A stretch of 64,000 nucleotides of DNA from Arthrobacter sp. ISL-5 (GCF_018613835.1 NZ_JAGGPM010000019.1:60739-124738); one strand, 5' to 3'; positions 52,735 to 61,107 are shown, counted from the first letter of the stretch. Program-made: numbers and translations. The notes: generated from the letters alone by a model not told the origin.

Positions 52735-53010
52735 CTATTCAGGCAGGACGACAGTCGTCTCGATTTCGATGAGCAACCCGTCCAGGGCGAGGCCGGTGAC
52801 GCCGACGATTGTCTGGGCCGGATGGTCCGATGAACCTTGCACTTCTTCGATTGCGGCTGTGATCGTTTCATATTGTGTGGGCTGCAGCGTGTAAATGGTC
52901 CGTCGATATACGTCCTCTTAAGTGGCCCCGATGGCATCGAGGGCGATCTTGATGTTTCGCATGGCGGCCTTGTTTGCTCTGCGAGATCGTCGCCGCCGAC
53001 TATGGCGGCT
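52735..53010 (-). pseudogene. Decayed RidA/YjgF-family gene
   Basis: Read leftward, the frame ending at 52735 gives a convincing RidA C-terminal half: RRTIYTLQPTQYETI, QGSSDHPAQTIVGVTGLALD and IEIETTVVLPE. A TAA at 52918-52920 interrupts it after AMRNIKIALDAIGAT-type sequence, and just upstream a frameshift separates VGGDDLAEQT. The N-terminal half is missing. RidA proteins deaminate reactive imines; this copy cannot be made as written. Confidence 0.65.
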
Positions 53011-53386
53011 CAGCGGAGTCCACCCGGATGGGAACAGCGAGATTGCGCACCCCGATTTCGCGCTAGGCAAGATCGTGAATTTCAGAGTGTCGCGGACTGA
53101 ACCCAGAAGATGATCGACAGTGCAAAGGCAACGATCGGATCAGCCTGAAGCCTCTGGAACAACGTCGTCTCCGACGGGGAGTCACCGATCTCGGGTTCAC
53201 CGTTCGAGACCGGTGCCATCGCCCACTCCGATGCTTCATTCTGTGCGGGTTGCCAACCCAATCTTCCCCGACAGAGAGGATTGTGCGCACACATCCGACC
53301 AAAGTTTCCAGCGGTCCCGCGCACGATCGGCATCGACGCCTCACACGTGCTGCATGCATACGTGGTGCACGGGCGGGGACGGGGAG
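53011..53386. other. Gene-free stretch, probably remnant sequence
   Basis: No convincing gene was found. A leftward frame ending at 53082 has a short hydrophobic end (DPIVAFALSIIFWVQ) and might be a fragment, but it has no identifiable family or clear start. Composition is lower in GC than most of the window, and the stretch adjoins the RidA remnant. Confidence 0.4.
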
Positions 53387-54355
53387 TCAGCGCCAGTCGT
53401 CGATCACGTAGGCGTCGGAGTGGCTGTAGCCGGGCTCGCTGGGCCGGTGCATGGTCACGCCCTGCAACCCGGTACGGAAACCGCGGGCGACCATGCGCTG
53501 ATAGGCATCCGGGCGGGCCAGGTTCATCCCGGCCTCGATCTGACTCAGTCCGCGGTCGGCGGCCAGTTGCTCGCAGGCGTCGAGCAGTCGTTCGAATCTG
53601 TCACCGGCCTGCCCGCCGGGGCGAACGGCGCCGAACTTGACGAGGCAAACATCCGTACCGGCTTCCGATCCCGGTCCACAATGACAGACGGCTAGCCCGT
53701 CGAGACCCGACTCGCCCGGCAGCAGTACGGTGTCGCCAAGTCCCTGCGCATGCACGGCCACAATCTCGCGTTGCAGGTCCAGACCCTCATACACCGAGTC
53801 GGTCAAGGAGCGACAGGCACTGAGGTAGTCGGCCTGGTCGGCGGCGGACAGCTCGGCATACGTCACCCGAGTGGGCACCGAGCCAGGGGCCGCCACCTGC
53901 TTACGCATAACGGCGGTCAGGAACCGAGGCCAGAAACCGTAGCGGCGGTAGAGCTCGAGGTGTTTAGGACTGTGCGAGAAGGTGAACAGGCCGAGGTGGC
54001 TATTCCCCCAGGACTCGAAGCAGCCCATGATCGGCTCCATAAGGCTTTTGCCGACCCCCTGGTCCCAAAGGTCCGGACGCACGGTCAACGGGCCGAAGAA
54101 TCCGACGCTGCCCCAGTTGGCGGCGAAGTTCGATCCGACGAGCTCGCCGTCCACCGTCGCGGCGAAGGCGGCATGCGGATCGGCGGCAAAGCGAGTCCTG
54201 ACATAGTCAGCGGTCCCGAACAGATCGGGAATCCCGAGGAACGTCCCAAACGCCACCCTGAGGATCTCGTCAGCACGATCTAGGTCCGCTTCGCGCAGCG
54301 GGCGGACCGACACCGGGCCCGCTACACTCGTGGGTCCGGTTTCCTGTGCGGTCAT
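53387..54355 (-). CDS. Two-domain GNAT N-acetyltransferase
   Basis: 322 residues. The first GNAT domain (~15-150) has VRPLREADLDRADEIL, FGPLTVRPDLWDQGVGKSLM (the acetyl-CoA pyrophosphate loop) and YRRYGFWPR. A second, weaker GNAT-like half follows and ends with GVTMHRPSEPGYSHSDAYVIDDWR. The acceptor is unknown. It stands alone between the gene-free stretch and the divergent rhodanese gene. Confidence 0.87.
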   Translation of the reverse strand: MTAQETGPTSVAGPVSVRPLREADLDRADEILRVAFGTFLGIPDLFGTADYVRTRFAADPHAAFAATVDGELVGSNFAANWGSVGFFGPLTVRPDLWDQGVGKSLMEPIMGCFESWGNSHLGLFTFSHSPKHLELYRRYGFWPRFLTAVMRKQVAAPGSVPTRVTYAELSAADQADYLSACRSLTDSVYEGLDLQREIVAVHAQGLGDTVLLPGESGLDGLAVCHCGPGSEAGTDVCLVKFGAVRPGGQAGDRFERLLDACEQLAADRGLSQIEAGMNLARPDAYQRMVARGFRTGLQGVTMHRPSEPGYSHSDAYVIDDWR

Positions 54356-54585
54356 GAGTCTCTGCCTTTCCGACTATTTCCTGCAGCCAACCACCAGACG
54401 CAACTCCATCGGGAAGCGAATCTGGCACCCCCCGCGATAGAGCCCCGTGAAAGGGTGTAAAACGTCGTGCGCGTTGCTTTGCTGTGTTGTGGATTATGCC
54501 GCGAGTTGCGCGGGTTCGTCCAGTACCTGTTGACTCAACATCCCCGCTGTTGAGAGCGGATAACACCGATTCCGGAAGCCTCAAG

Positions 54586-54619
54586 TCCATATATTGAGAT
54601 CGATATCTCAATATATGGA
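54586..54619. promoter_or_regulatory. Perfect AT-rich palindrome at the rhodanese promoter
   Basis: TCCATATATTGAGAT (54586-54600) and its exact complement (54605-54619) flank CGAT. It ends 22 bases before the preferred rhodanese start, overlapping the first codons of longer candidate starts. A smaller palindrome TGTTGA-C-TCAACA lies at 54528-54540. Both are far more AT-rich than the region and look like operators. Confidence 0.55.
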
Positions 54620-54641
54620 TCCTCGCTTTAGACTCCGGACT

Positions 54642-55469
54642 ATGAGCAATAGCGACCCGGACTTGCAGCCCTTTGTTGATTGGACCTGGTGCGCGGGCAA
54701 CTTAGGGCGATTCGTTCTCGTGGATACCCGCTGGTATCTGGATGGGACCTCGGGAAGGGACGCCTACGACGCTGGTCATATCCCGGATGCCGTCTTCGTC
54801 GACATGGATCGGTGGCTCTCGGGGGCGGCTTCGAAGAAAGCCGGGAGGAACCCGCTGCCCGACCCTGAAGTGTTTGCCCAGGGGATGCAGGAAGCCGGCA
54901 TCAGTGACTCTGACGTCGTGATCGCCTATGACGACGCCGGTGGAGTCATCGCGGCCCGAATTGTGTGGATGCTCCGATCGACGGGCCGCAGTGCCGCGAT
55001 CCTGAACGGGGGTGTCGCCAGTTACCCGGGAGAGCTCGCTACGGAGGCCCCGCAAAGACTGGAAGGAGACTTCTCAGCCCAAGCCTGGCCTGAGACCCTG
55101 CTTGCCGATATCTCGGAGGCGTCTTCTGATCACTACAAGGTCGTGGACGCGAGGAATCGCGACCGCTTCGAGGGGCGCCAAGACCCTATTGACCCCCGTC
55201 CAGGGCACATACCCGGCGCCGTAAACGTCCCCTGCCGCGAGAACCTCGACTCCTCAGGAAGACTGATCCCAGAGATACAGCTACGCGAGAATTTCGAGCG
55301 TGTGGGCATCGTCTCCGCCGAGAACACCATTGCATACTGCGGATCCGGAGTGACCGCCTGCCACAACCTGCTGGTTCTGGAGCAACTCGGAATAGGCAAA
55401 GGCAGACTGTTCGTCGGCGGCTGGTCCCAGTATGGATACGCCACAGACAGGCCTGTCGAAACTGCCTAA
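54642..55469 (+). CDS. Two-domain thiosulfate/3-mercaptopyruvate sulfurtransferase (rhodanese)
   Basis: 275 residues from ATG 54642 (MSNSDPDLQPF); ATG 54615 and TTG 54594 would place the start inside the palindrome. Two rhodanese domains: the first has DTRWYLDG and DAYDAGHIPDAVFVD, the second DARNRDRFEG, GHIPGAVNVP and the active loop YCGSGVTACHN with the catalytic cysteine. CGSGVT is the mercaptopyruvate-type loop. It transfers sulfane sulfur, possibly to thiols or cyanide. Confidence 0.9.
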   Translation: MSNSDPDLQPFVDWTWCAGNLGRFVLVDTRWYLDGTSGRDAYDAGHIPDAVFVDMDRWLSGAASKKAGRNPLPDPEVFAQGMQEAGISDSDVVIAYDDAGGVIAARIVWMLRSTGRSAAILNGGVASYPGELATEAPQRLEGDFSAQAWPETLLADISEASSDHYKVVDARNRDRFEGRQDPIDPRPGHIPGAVNVPCRENLDSSGRLIPEIQLRENFERVGIVSAENTIAYCGSGVTACHNLLVLEQLGIGKGRLFVGGWSQYGYATDRPVETA

Positions 55470-55515
55470 CCTGGCATCCTTCCTAACAGAAAAGGGCATG
55501 CACCCCCAACGCAGG

Positions 55516-55548
55516 ACGGACGACGGCGACCTCCCCGCCGTCGTCCGT
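55516..55548. terminator. Copy of the dispersed palindrome between convergent genes
   Basis: ACGGACGACGGCG (55516-55528) pairs with CGCCGTCGTCCGT (55536-55548) around ACCTCCC. It lies between the rhodanese and DUF2848 genes, both ending here. Confidence 0.75.
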
Positions 55549-55572
55549 TTCCGGTTCGCCTCAACGCATGAA

Positions 55573-56259
55573 TCAGCCGATCGGCTCGGGCATCTGCTCA
55601 ACGACATACTGTGCATCCACCGACGCGCCGGTCACGGGATCCGTCATTTCCACTTTCCAGCTGCGGGCGAACTGGTTCACGCCGTGGGTCATGGCCACGG
55701 TGCCGGAAATGAGGACCGTTCCGGGTGCGTTCAGGCCACGTTCCGTGAGCACGTCCAGCCAGTAGTCAGGAGTCAGCAGGGCCGCCAGCGAGCTGTCCTG
55801 GATCAGCGTGTCCGGGGTGTCGCCCTCCCCGACCCAACCCTTCAGGGTGATCTGGTCCAGGTGGTCCCGCACGTCACCGAGACGCCAGGCCTTGCGCCCC
55901 AGCACGTCCGGGCTGGCGTTCTTGCTCCAGGCAACCCCGTGGACCTCGACCTCGCGGTCCGTGTGGTCGCACGCGACGGTGAGCAGCACGCCGTCGTCGG
56001 TGATCACCATCGCCCACTCGGCCTCGCCGGAGGTCCGTCCATGCTGCACGCTTACTTCCGCTATCTGCTGGGCCAGATAGGGGGACACTGGATATAGGGC
56101 CGGCGTGGTGGTGGGACCGGGAACGCCCAGTTCAGCCAGTTCGGCAATGTGGGCTTGTACTTCCTCCTGCTCCCGCCCTGCGTAGCCTGCGTTCAGGAGG
56201 TGCTTTACCTGTACGTCCTTGGTGCTGCCGTCGGAAAGTTCGAAGCTCAGAGTCGTCAT
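55573..56259 (-). CDS. DUF2848 family protein
   Basis: 228 residues from ATG 56259; the frame stays open far upstream but only antisense to the transporter. MTTLSFELSDGSTKDVQV, YPVSPYLAQQ, VACDHTDREVEVHGVAWSKN and GTVLISGTVAMTHGVNQF agree with DUF2848, thought to adopt a fumarylacetoacetate-hydrolase-like fold. The reaction is unknown. It is divergent from the MHS transporter and probably shares the GntR operator at 56327, so it likely works on the same imported compound as the nitrilase. Confidence 0.82.
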   Translation of the reverse strand: MTTLSFELSDGSTKDVQVKHLLNAGYAGREQEEVQAHIAELAELGVPGPTTTPALYPVSPYLAQQIAEVSVQHGRTSGEAEWAMVITDDGVLLTVACDHTDREVEVHGVAWSKNASPDVLGRKAWRLGDVRDHLDQITLKGWVGEGDTPDTLIQDSSLAALLTPDYWLDVLTERGLNAPGTVLISGTVAMTHGVNQFARSWKVEMTDPVTGASVDAQYVVEQMPEPIG

Positions 56260-56326
56260 GGTGGATCCATCCTTTTGCTGAAAAATTACAAACCGGAAAC
56301 CTGAAACGGTCGCCAATGTACATCCA

Positions 56327-56343
56327 GTATGCGTAATGTATAC
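56327..56343. promoter_or_regulatory. Shared GntR-type operator, copy 1
   Basis: GTATGCGTAATGTATAC matches, in reverse complement, the 17-mer at 58450-58466 at 14 of 17 positions, all differences being transitions. It overlaps a perfect AATGTATACATT (56335-56346) and lies in the divergent promoter of the DUF2848 and MHS transporter genes. ATGTACAT occurs as well at 56316-56323. Confidence 0.6.
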
Positions 56344-56397
56344 ATTTAACGCCAGCGTGACAGGCGTCACCATAAAAATCTCGTGGAGGACAACACC

Positions 56398-57789
56398 ATG
56401 GCAAACGTCCCAGTTCCGGCTTCCGGCACAACGCCGAGTCCGCACAAGCCGATTCATCCCAAGGGCCTGTACAAGGCCTTTGCCGCCAGCCTCACCGGCA
56501 CCGCGCTCGAGTGGTACGACTTCGCGGTCTACTCGGCTGCGGCCGCCGTCGTATTTCCCATCGTTTTCTTCCCGACCTCCGATCCCCTGACCGGCACCAT
56601 CCTGGCGTTCTCCACCTACGCGGTGGGCTACGTTTCCCGCCCGGTCGGCGGCATCATCTTCGGCAGGCTCGGGGACCGCATCGGCCGCAAGAAGGTCCTG
56701 GTGACCACCCTGATGATCATCGGCGTGGCCACCGTGCTGATCGGCGTGCTGCCCGGTTACGAGAGCATCGGCATCACCGCCCCCATCATCCTGGTCCTGC
56801 TGCGGTTCGCCCAGGGCGTGGGCGTGGGCGGCGAATGGGGCGGCGCCGTCCTCCTCTCCAGCGAATACGGCGATCCCAACCGCCGCGGCTTCTGGGCTTC
56901 TGCGGCCCAGGTGGGCCCACCCGCAGGCAACCTGATGGCAAACGGCGCCCTGGCGGTCCTCACGCTGGCACTCACCGAGGAACAGTTCCTCTCCTTCGGC
57001 TGGCGCATCGCCTTCCTCGTGTCGGCCCTGCTGGTGGCATTCGGCCTCTGGATCCGGCTGAGGCTCGAGGACACTCCCGTCTTCAAGGCAATCCAGGCCC
57101 ACGGCGAGCAGCCCCACGCCCCGGTCCACGAGGTCTTCCGCAAGGAACTCCGCCCGCTGATCGCTGCCATCCTGTGCCGCGTGGGCCCGGATGTGCTGTA
57201 CGCGCTGTTTACCGTCTTCACGCTCACCTACGGCATTCAGGTCCTGGGCTACGAACGCAACCAGGTGCTCACCGCCGTCCTGGTCGGCTCCGCATTCCAG
57301 CTGTTCATGATCCCGCTGGCGGGCGCCGTCTCCGACCGCTTCAACCGCCGTCTGGTGTACGGCGTCGGCGCTGTGGTGGGTGCAGTCTGGACGTTCATCT
57401 TCTTCGGCATCCTGGGCGGAAACAACCAGCCGATGCTCATCGTCGGCATCGTCCTGGGCCTGATGGCGCACTCCTTCATGTACGGCCCCCAGGCCGCCTT
57501 CATCGTGGAGCAGTTCTCCCCGCGGCTCCGCTCCACCGGAAGCTCGCTGGCCTACACGTTCGCCGGCGTGATCGGCGGCGCCATCGCCCCGCTCATGTTC
57601 ACGCTGCTGCTGTCCCAGTTCGGCACCTGGATTCCGGTGGCCATCTACGTTGCCGTAGCCGCGGCCGTCACCGTCGTGGGACTGGCGCTCGGCCGGGACA
57701 ACGACACCGTGGAGGACCTGGACTACCGCCTGCTGTTGGAAGGAACCGGGGCGGCAACCCAGCCGTCCGGCGCCGCGGAATCCAAGTAA
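56398..57789 (+). CDS. MFS transporter, metabolite:H+ symporter (MHS) type
   Basis: 463 residues from ATG 56398 after GGAGG. TGTALEWYDFAVYSAAAAVVF is the MHS start, RPVGGIIFGRLGDRIGRKK the MFS motif A, and RFAQGVGVGGEWGGAVLL the MHS-specific helix 4 motif. Such carriers import small organic acids, betaine or shikimate with protons. Its neighbours (DUF2848, GntR, nitrilase) suggest an amide, nitrile or carboxylate substrate. Confidence 0.92.
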   Translation: MANVPVPASGTTPSPHKPIHPKGLYKAFAASLTGTALEWYDFAVYSAAAAVVFPIVFFPTSDPLTGTILAFSTYAVGYVSRPVGGIIFGRLGDRIGRKKVLVTTLMIIGVATVLIGVLPGYESIGITAPIILVLLRFAQGVGVGGEWGGAVLLSSEYGDPNRRGFWASAAQVGPPAGNLMANGALAVLTLALTEEQFLSFGWRIAFLVSALLVAFGLWIRLRLEDTPVFKAIQAHGEQPHAPVHEVFRKELRPLIAAILCRVGPDVLYALFTVFTLTYGIQVLGYERNQVLTAVLVGSAFQLFMIPLAGAVSDRFNRRLVYGVGAVVGAVWTFIFFGILGGNNQPMLIVGIVLGLMAHSFMYGPQAAFIVEQFSPRLRSTGSSLAYTFAGVIGGAIAPLMFTLLLSQFGTWIPVAIYVAVAAAVTVVGLALGRDNDTVEDLDYRLLLEGTGAATQPSGAAESK

Positions 57790-57796
57790 GCCGGAC

Positions 57797-58444
57797 CTAG
57801 GTGCGGAGCAGGATGTCGCGGGTAACGGCCAGGTGATGGTCGATGGCCTTCTGCGCCTTGACGGCGTCGCCGGACACCAGGGCATCGAGGATGTCCTGGT
57901 GTTCGGAGCACACCTGCTCGCGCCGGCCGCCGGTGCGGAACAGCGCGGATACGCCCACCAGGATCTGCCGCACATGGAGCTTGCTGTAGGTGCGGGAAAT
58001 GAGTTCGTTTCCGGCGGCATCAATGAGCTGCTGGTGGAACAGGGTATCCAGGCGGATGAACTCCCGCGCCGCCTCCGGGCTGAGGTTGTCGGGAAGCTTG
58101 GACTGCTGGTCCAGGGTGTCCTGCATCGTCTCGGCCGGCACCCTGCGCTGCTCGATGACCAGGCGCGCGGCGTGGCTTTCGAGGACACCGCGCAGTTCCA
58201 TGAGTTCGGACATTTCCCGGCCCGTCACCGGGGGGACATAGGCGCCGCGCTGGGGGATCAGTTCCACCAGGCCGTCGGAGACCAGGAGCAGGAGAGCCTC
58301 ACGGACCGGGGTGCGCGAGACCCCGATTTCGGCGGCAAGCTCCTGCTCGTTGAGGAACCGCCCCTGCATCTCCGGGTCGATCAGGATGTTTTCGCGCAGG
58401 TACGCGTAGGCCTTCTCGCGGCCGGACGCCGCCGTCCCTGACAT
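57797..58444 (-). CDS. GntR regulator, FadR/FCD subfamily
   Basis: 215 residues from ATG 58444 (an ATG three codons upstream at 58453 is equally possible). EQELAAEIGVSRTPVREALLLL is the recognition region and the FCD domain has FIRLDTLFHQQLIDAAGN and a C-terminal AIDHHLAVTRDILL. No ribosome site precedes either start, and a palindromic operator overlaps the site, so a leaderless, autoregulated transcript is likely. It should control both promoters carrying the 17-mer. Confidence 0.88.
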   Translation of the reverse strand: MSGTAASGREKAYAYLRENILIDPEMQGRFLNEQELAAEIGVSRTPVREALLLLVSDGLVELIPQRGAYVPPVTGREMSELMELRGVLESHAARLVIEQRRVPAETMQDTLDQQSKLPDNLSPEAAREFIRLDTLFHQQLIDAAGNELISRTYSKLHVRQILVGVSALFRTGGRREQVCSEHQDILDALVSGDAVKAQKAIDHHLAVTRDILLRT

Positions 58445-58449
58445 TTTTC

Positions 58450-58466
58450 GCATACATTATGTATAC
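58450..58466. promoter_or_regulatory. Shared GntR-type operator, copy 2
   Basis: GCATACATTATGTATAC contains the perfect inverted repeat ATACAT-T-ATGTAT (58452-58464). It lies in the 41-base gap between the GntR gene and the nitrilase gene, almost touching the GntR start, and is the partner of the site at 56327-56343. Confidence 0.65.
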
Positions 58467-58485
58467 AACAGACTGGAGTAAATTC

Positions 58486-59280
58486 ATGCGTCTAGCAGTG
58501 GCCCAAATCATCAGCAGCGCCGACCTGGCGGGCAATCTGGAGCTCATCCGAGACTACGCCACGCGCGCCAAAGCCGCCGGGGCCGAGCTGGTGGTGTTCC
58601 CGGAAGCGGCGATGCGCGCGTTCGGCAACACTCTCGCGGACATCGCCGAGCCCCTCGATGGCCCGTGGGCCACCGCCGTCCGCCGCATTGCCAGGGAGCT
58701 CGACATCGCCGTCGTGGCGGGCATGTTCACCCCCGGGGAGGACGGACGCGTGCGCAACACCCTGCTGGTGACCGGCCCGGGGATCGACACCTCCTACGAC
58801 AAGATCCACCTCTTCGATGCCTTCGGTTTCGCCGAGTCCGATTCGGTGGACGCCGGAACGTCACCCGTGACCTTCGAACTGAAAGGCACGGTCATAGGCC
58901 TCGCCACCTGTTACGACGTGCGCTTCCCCGCACTTTTTACGGCCAACGCCCGGGCCGGCGCCCAGATCATCATTGTCTGCGCGTCCTGGGGCGCGGGCGA
59001 GGGAAAGACCGACCAGTGGGACCTGCTGGTCCGTGCCCGCGCCGTGGACAGCACCACGTTCGTGGTGGCCTGCGGACAAGGCGATCCCGTCAGCATCGGC
59101 CTTCCGTCCGCCGGCTCCGCCCCCACCGGCATCGGCCACAGCGCCGTAGTGTCGCCTCTCGGCTCCCCCGTCGTTGCCCTGGGCCGCGAACCCGAGCTGG
59201 CGGTCGTCGACATTGACCCGTCCGTCATCACGGAAGTCCGCGGAAAACTGCCGGTACTGGCGAACGCCCGGAGTTTCTAG
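58486..59280 (+). CDS. Carbon-nitrogen hydrolase (nitrilase superfamily amidase)
   Basis: 264 residues from ATG 58486 after CTGGAG. The Glu-Lys-Cys triad is seen in VVFPEAAM (Glu), YDKIHLFDAFG (Lys) and GLATCYDVRFP (Cys). The layout matches aliphatic amidase/omega-amidase-like enzymes that hydrolyse an amide to acid plus ammonia. It lies beside its presumed regulator GntR and within 700 bases of the MHS carrier, suggesting an imported amide. Confidence 0.9.
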   Translation: MRLAVAQIISSADLAGNLELIRDYATRAKAAGAELVVFPEAAMRAFGNTLADIAEPLDGPWATAVRRIARELDIAVVAGMFTPGEDGRVRNTLLVTGPGIDTSYDKIHLFDAFGFAESDSVDAGTSPVTFELKGTVIGLATCYDVRFPALFTANARAGAQIIIVCASWGAGEGKTDQWDLLVRARAVDSTTFVVACGQGDPVSIGLPSAGSAPTGIGHSAVVSPLGSPVVALGREPELAVVDIDPSVITEVRGKLPVLANARSF

Positions 59281-59310
59281 ACCGGCCGCATGGGGCGCCG
59301 CCAACACCCC

Positions 59311-60102
59311 TCAGGCGAGCGAGAGCACAAACGAGAGTACGAAGCCGGCGGCCGTGCTGAGTGCCACGGCCGGCCCGCCATGCTCGTACGCCTCGGGCAT
59401 CAGCGTGTCCGCGAGGGAGGCAATCACGGCTCCCGCTGCGAACGCCAGCGGCAACGATATAGTCTTCGGATCGGCCCCGGACAGCGGGCCCGCACCCAGC
59501 ACCACAGCGGCCACGAGCAGCACGGCGCACACGGTCCAGAGGCCCATGATGGCACCGGCGGACCTGCCCTGGCTGCGCATGGACGACGCTCCCACTAATG
59601 CCTCCGGCAAATTCGACACGAAGATCGCCGCCAAAAGCGCCAGCCCGCCGGTCCCCTCACCCAGCGAAACACCCAAGGCGATGTTCTCCGGCACGCCATC
59701 AAGCGTCACCGCCGCCAGCAGCGCCATCCCGGCCGCGCCTCGGGTTGACACAGCGCTCGGCGCCTTCTCGGCAGCGGCGGCGTCGGTGTCGAGCTTGGCG
59801 CTGCCGCGGAATTCGTCCGCAGGAGTGGCTTGGGATCCGGGCTGTGCCCAGCGGTCAAGTAGCGCGCTCAGCGCAGTGAACACCACGGCGCCACCAAGCA
59901 GACCCAGCGCCGCGCGCACAATCCCGCCGCGCTGGTACGCGTCCTCGAACAGCTCAAAACTCAGGGCGGTGATGAGGGCCCCTGCTGCGAAGGACAAGAG
60001 GATCGCCAAGAATCGCTTCGGCAACTCAAAGCGGACACCAACAAACGCGCCCACGATCAGGGCACTGGAAGCCACCACACCGAAAAGCAACGACGTTGCC
60101 AC
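59311..60102 (-). CDS. ZIP-family metal permease
   Basis: About 263 residues from GTG 60102. Eight membrane helices with a central charged loop; LDGVPENIALGVSL (helix 4, metal ligands His-to-Glu/Asn type) and VSNLPEALVGASSM (helix 5) are ZIP motifs with their usual Pro-Glu. It probably moves zinc or iron into the cytoplasm. A -10-like TATACT ends six bases before the GTG, so the message is probably leaderless; no ribosome site exists. Confidence 0.85.
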   Translation of the reverse strand: MATSLLFGVVASSALIVGAFVGVRFELPKRFLAILLSFAAGALITALSFELFEDAYQRGGIVRAALGLLGGAVVFTALSALLDRWAQPGSQATPADEFRGSAKLDTDAAAAEKAPSAVSTRGAAGMALLAAVTLDGVPENIALGVSLGEGTGGLALLAAIFVSNLPEALVGASSMRSQGRSAGAIMGLWTVCAVLLVAAVVLGAGPLSGADPKTISLPLAFAAGAVIASLADTLMPEAYEHGGPAVALSTAAGFVLSFVLSLA

Positions 60103-60108
60103 ACGGTC

Positions 60109-60114
60109 AGTATA
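60109..60114 (-). promoter_or_regulatory. -10 element of a leaderless ZIP transcript
   Basis: On the minus strand TATACT is followed by GACCGT and then the GTG start, which would place the transcription start at the first base of the start codon. No convincing -35 was chosen. Confidence 0.5.
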
Positions 60115-60187
60115 GGAGCACCCCCTTCCGTACGGGGAGGGGCTTGCTCGCAGGCCGCTAGCAACAGCCACCAAACGCACACGCAAG

Positions 60188-60219
60188 AGGACGACGGCGG
60201 GAAGTCCCGCCGTCGTCCT
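60188..60219. terminator. Copy of the dispersed palindrome, 15-bp arms
   Basis: AGGACGACGGCGGGA (60188-60202) and TCCCGCCGTCGTCCT (60205-60219) are separated by AG only. It lies downstream of the leftward SRPBCC gene and upstream of the ZIP gene. Confidence 0.78.
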
Positions 60220-60263
60220 ATTGCCTTTCGCGTTCCTACCGTGTGCTTTGATTCAGCAGGCGG

Positions 60264-60761
60264 TCAGGCGCGGGAGTGCTGGGCCAGGAGGGCGTCGATC
60301 TGGCCGGCTGCCTCCTTCATGCCGTCTTCCATGCCCATCTCGACCATCTTGCCCATCTGCTCCTCGGACTCGAACGTGGACAAGACGGTCATCCGGGTGC
60401 GGCCGCCGATGTCCTCCAGCGTGACGGTCGCATGCGTGGTGCCCATGGCCTCGACCGGAGCGCCGTCGTCGTCGGCGAAACCGTCGTCAAACTCCAGGCG
60501 GCTCGGAGCCTGAATGGCGGTGATGCGCCACCAGCCGCCGGCCTTCTCGCCGTCGGGGCCGGTCATGTAGTAGCTGGCCTCTCCGCCGGGAGTGAATTCG
60601 TGCTTCACGAACGTGGCTGGCCAGGTGGGCGGGCCCCACCAGCGCTCAAGCTGCCGCGGGTCCTCCCAGATCTGCCAGACCCGCTCGACGTCGGCGTCGA
60701 ACTCTGCCACGAGGGTGAAGCTGAGCGTCTCGGTACTCTTTGTGGAACTGATAACCGTCAT
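60264..60761 (-). CDS. SRPBCC (AHSA1/START-like) domain protein
   Basis: 165 residues from ATG 60761 (MTVISSTKSTETLSF). FDADVERVWQIWEDPRQLERWWGPPTWPA is the AHSA1 signature, followed by GGWWRITAI and RTRMTVLSTFESEEQM. The fold forms a hydrophobic cavity for a small ligand. It follows the ArsR gene by 13 bases and the pair is a common actinobacterial operon in which the ArsR protein controls a START-like partner. Confidence 0.88.
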   Translation of the reverse strand: MTVISSTKSTETLSFTLVAEFDADVERVWQIWEDPRQLERWWGPPTWPATFVKHEFTPGGEASYYMTGPDGEKAGGWWRITAIQAPSRLEFDDGFADDDGAPVEAMGTTHATVTLEDIGGRTRMTVLSTFESEEQMGKMVEMGMEDGMKEAAGQIDALLAQHSRA

Positions 60762-60774
60762 TGCCGGACCCTTC

Positions 60775-61107
60775 CTATTCTTCAGCGAGGATTTCTGCGA
60801 TCCGCGCGGCGCGCTGCCGCCAGATCGCCTCGTACTCATCAAGCAGCCGCCGGGCTTTCTGCAGTCCTTCATGATTGCCCCGCACGATCTGCTCCCTTCC
60901 GCGCTTTTCCTTGGTGACCAGGGAAGCGCGCTCCAACACCGCCACATGCTTCTGAACGGCGGCAAAACTCATGGCGTAGAGGGAGGCCAGGCCGGACACC
61001 GAATACTCCCCCACCGCCACCCGGCGCATGATGTCCCGCCGGGTGGTGTCCGCGAACGCCTGGAAGAGGCGGTCAAGTTCGGCATCGCTAAGCTGATCTA
61101 CAACCAT
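60775..61107 (-). CDS. ArsR-family winged-helix regulator
   Basis: 110 residues. LFQAFADTTRRDIMRRV, SVSGLASLYAMSFAAVQKHVAVLE and KRGREQIV form a standard ArsR winged helix without an obvious metal-binding cysteine motif, so a non-metal ligand is likely. The promoter has consensus elements and the start codon lies within a perfect palindrome (61098-61117), indicating tight autorepression and a leaderless message. It is co-transcribed with the SRPBCC gene. Confidence 0.9.
   Translation of the reverse strand: MVVDQLSDAELDRLFQAFADTTRRDIMRRVAVGEYSVSGLASLYAMSFAAVQKHVAVLERASLVTKEKRGREQIVRGNHEGLQKARRLLDEYEAIWRQRAARIAEILAEE

Noticed and set aside
55573..58188. 871-residue open frame on the minus strand across the DUF2848 and MHS transporter genes
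   Set aside because: Only its last 228 residues (the DUF2848 protein) look real; the rest is antisense to a clear transporter and is low-complexity Arg/Gly/Asp sequence caused by GC bias.
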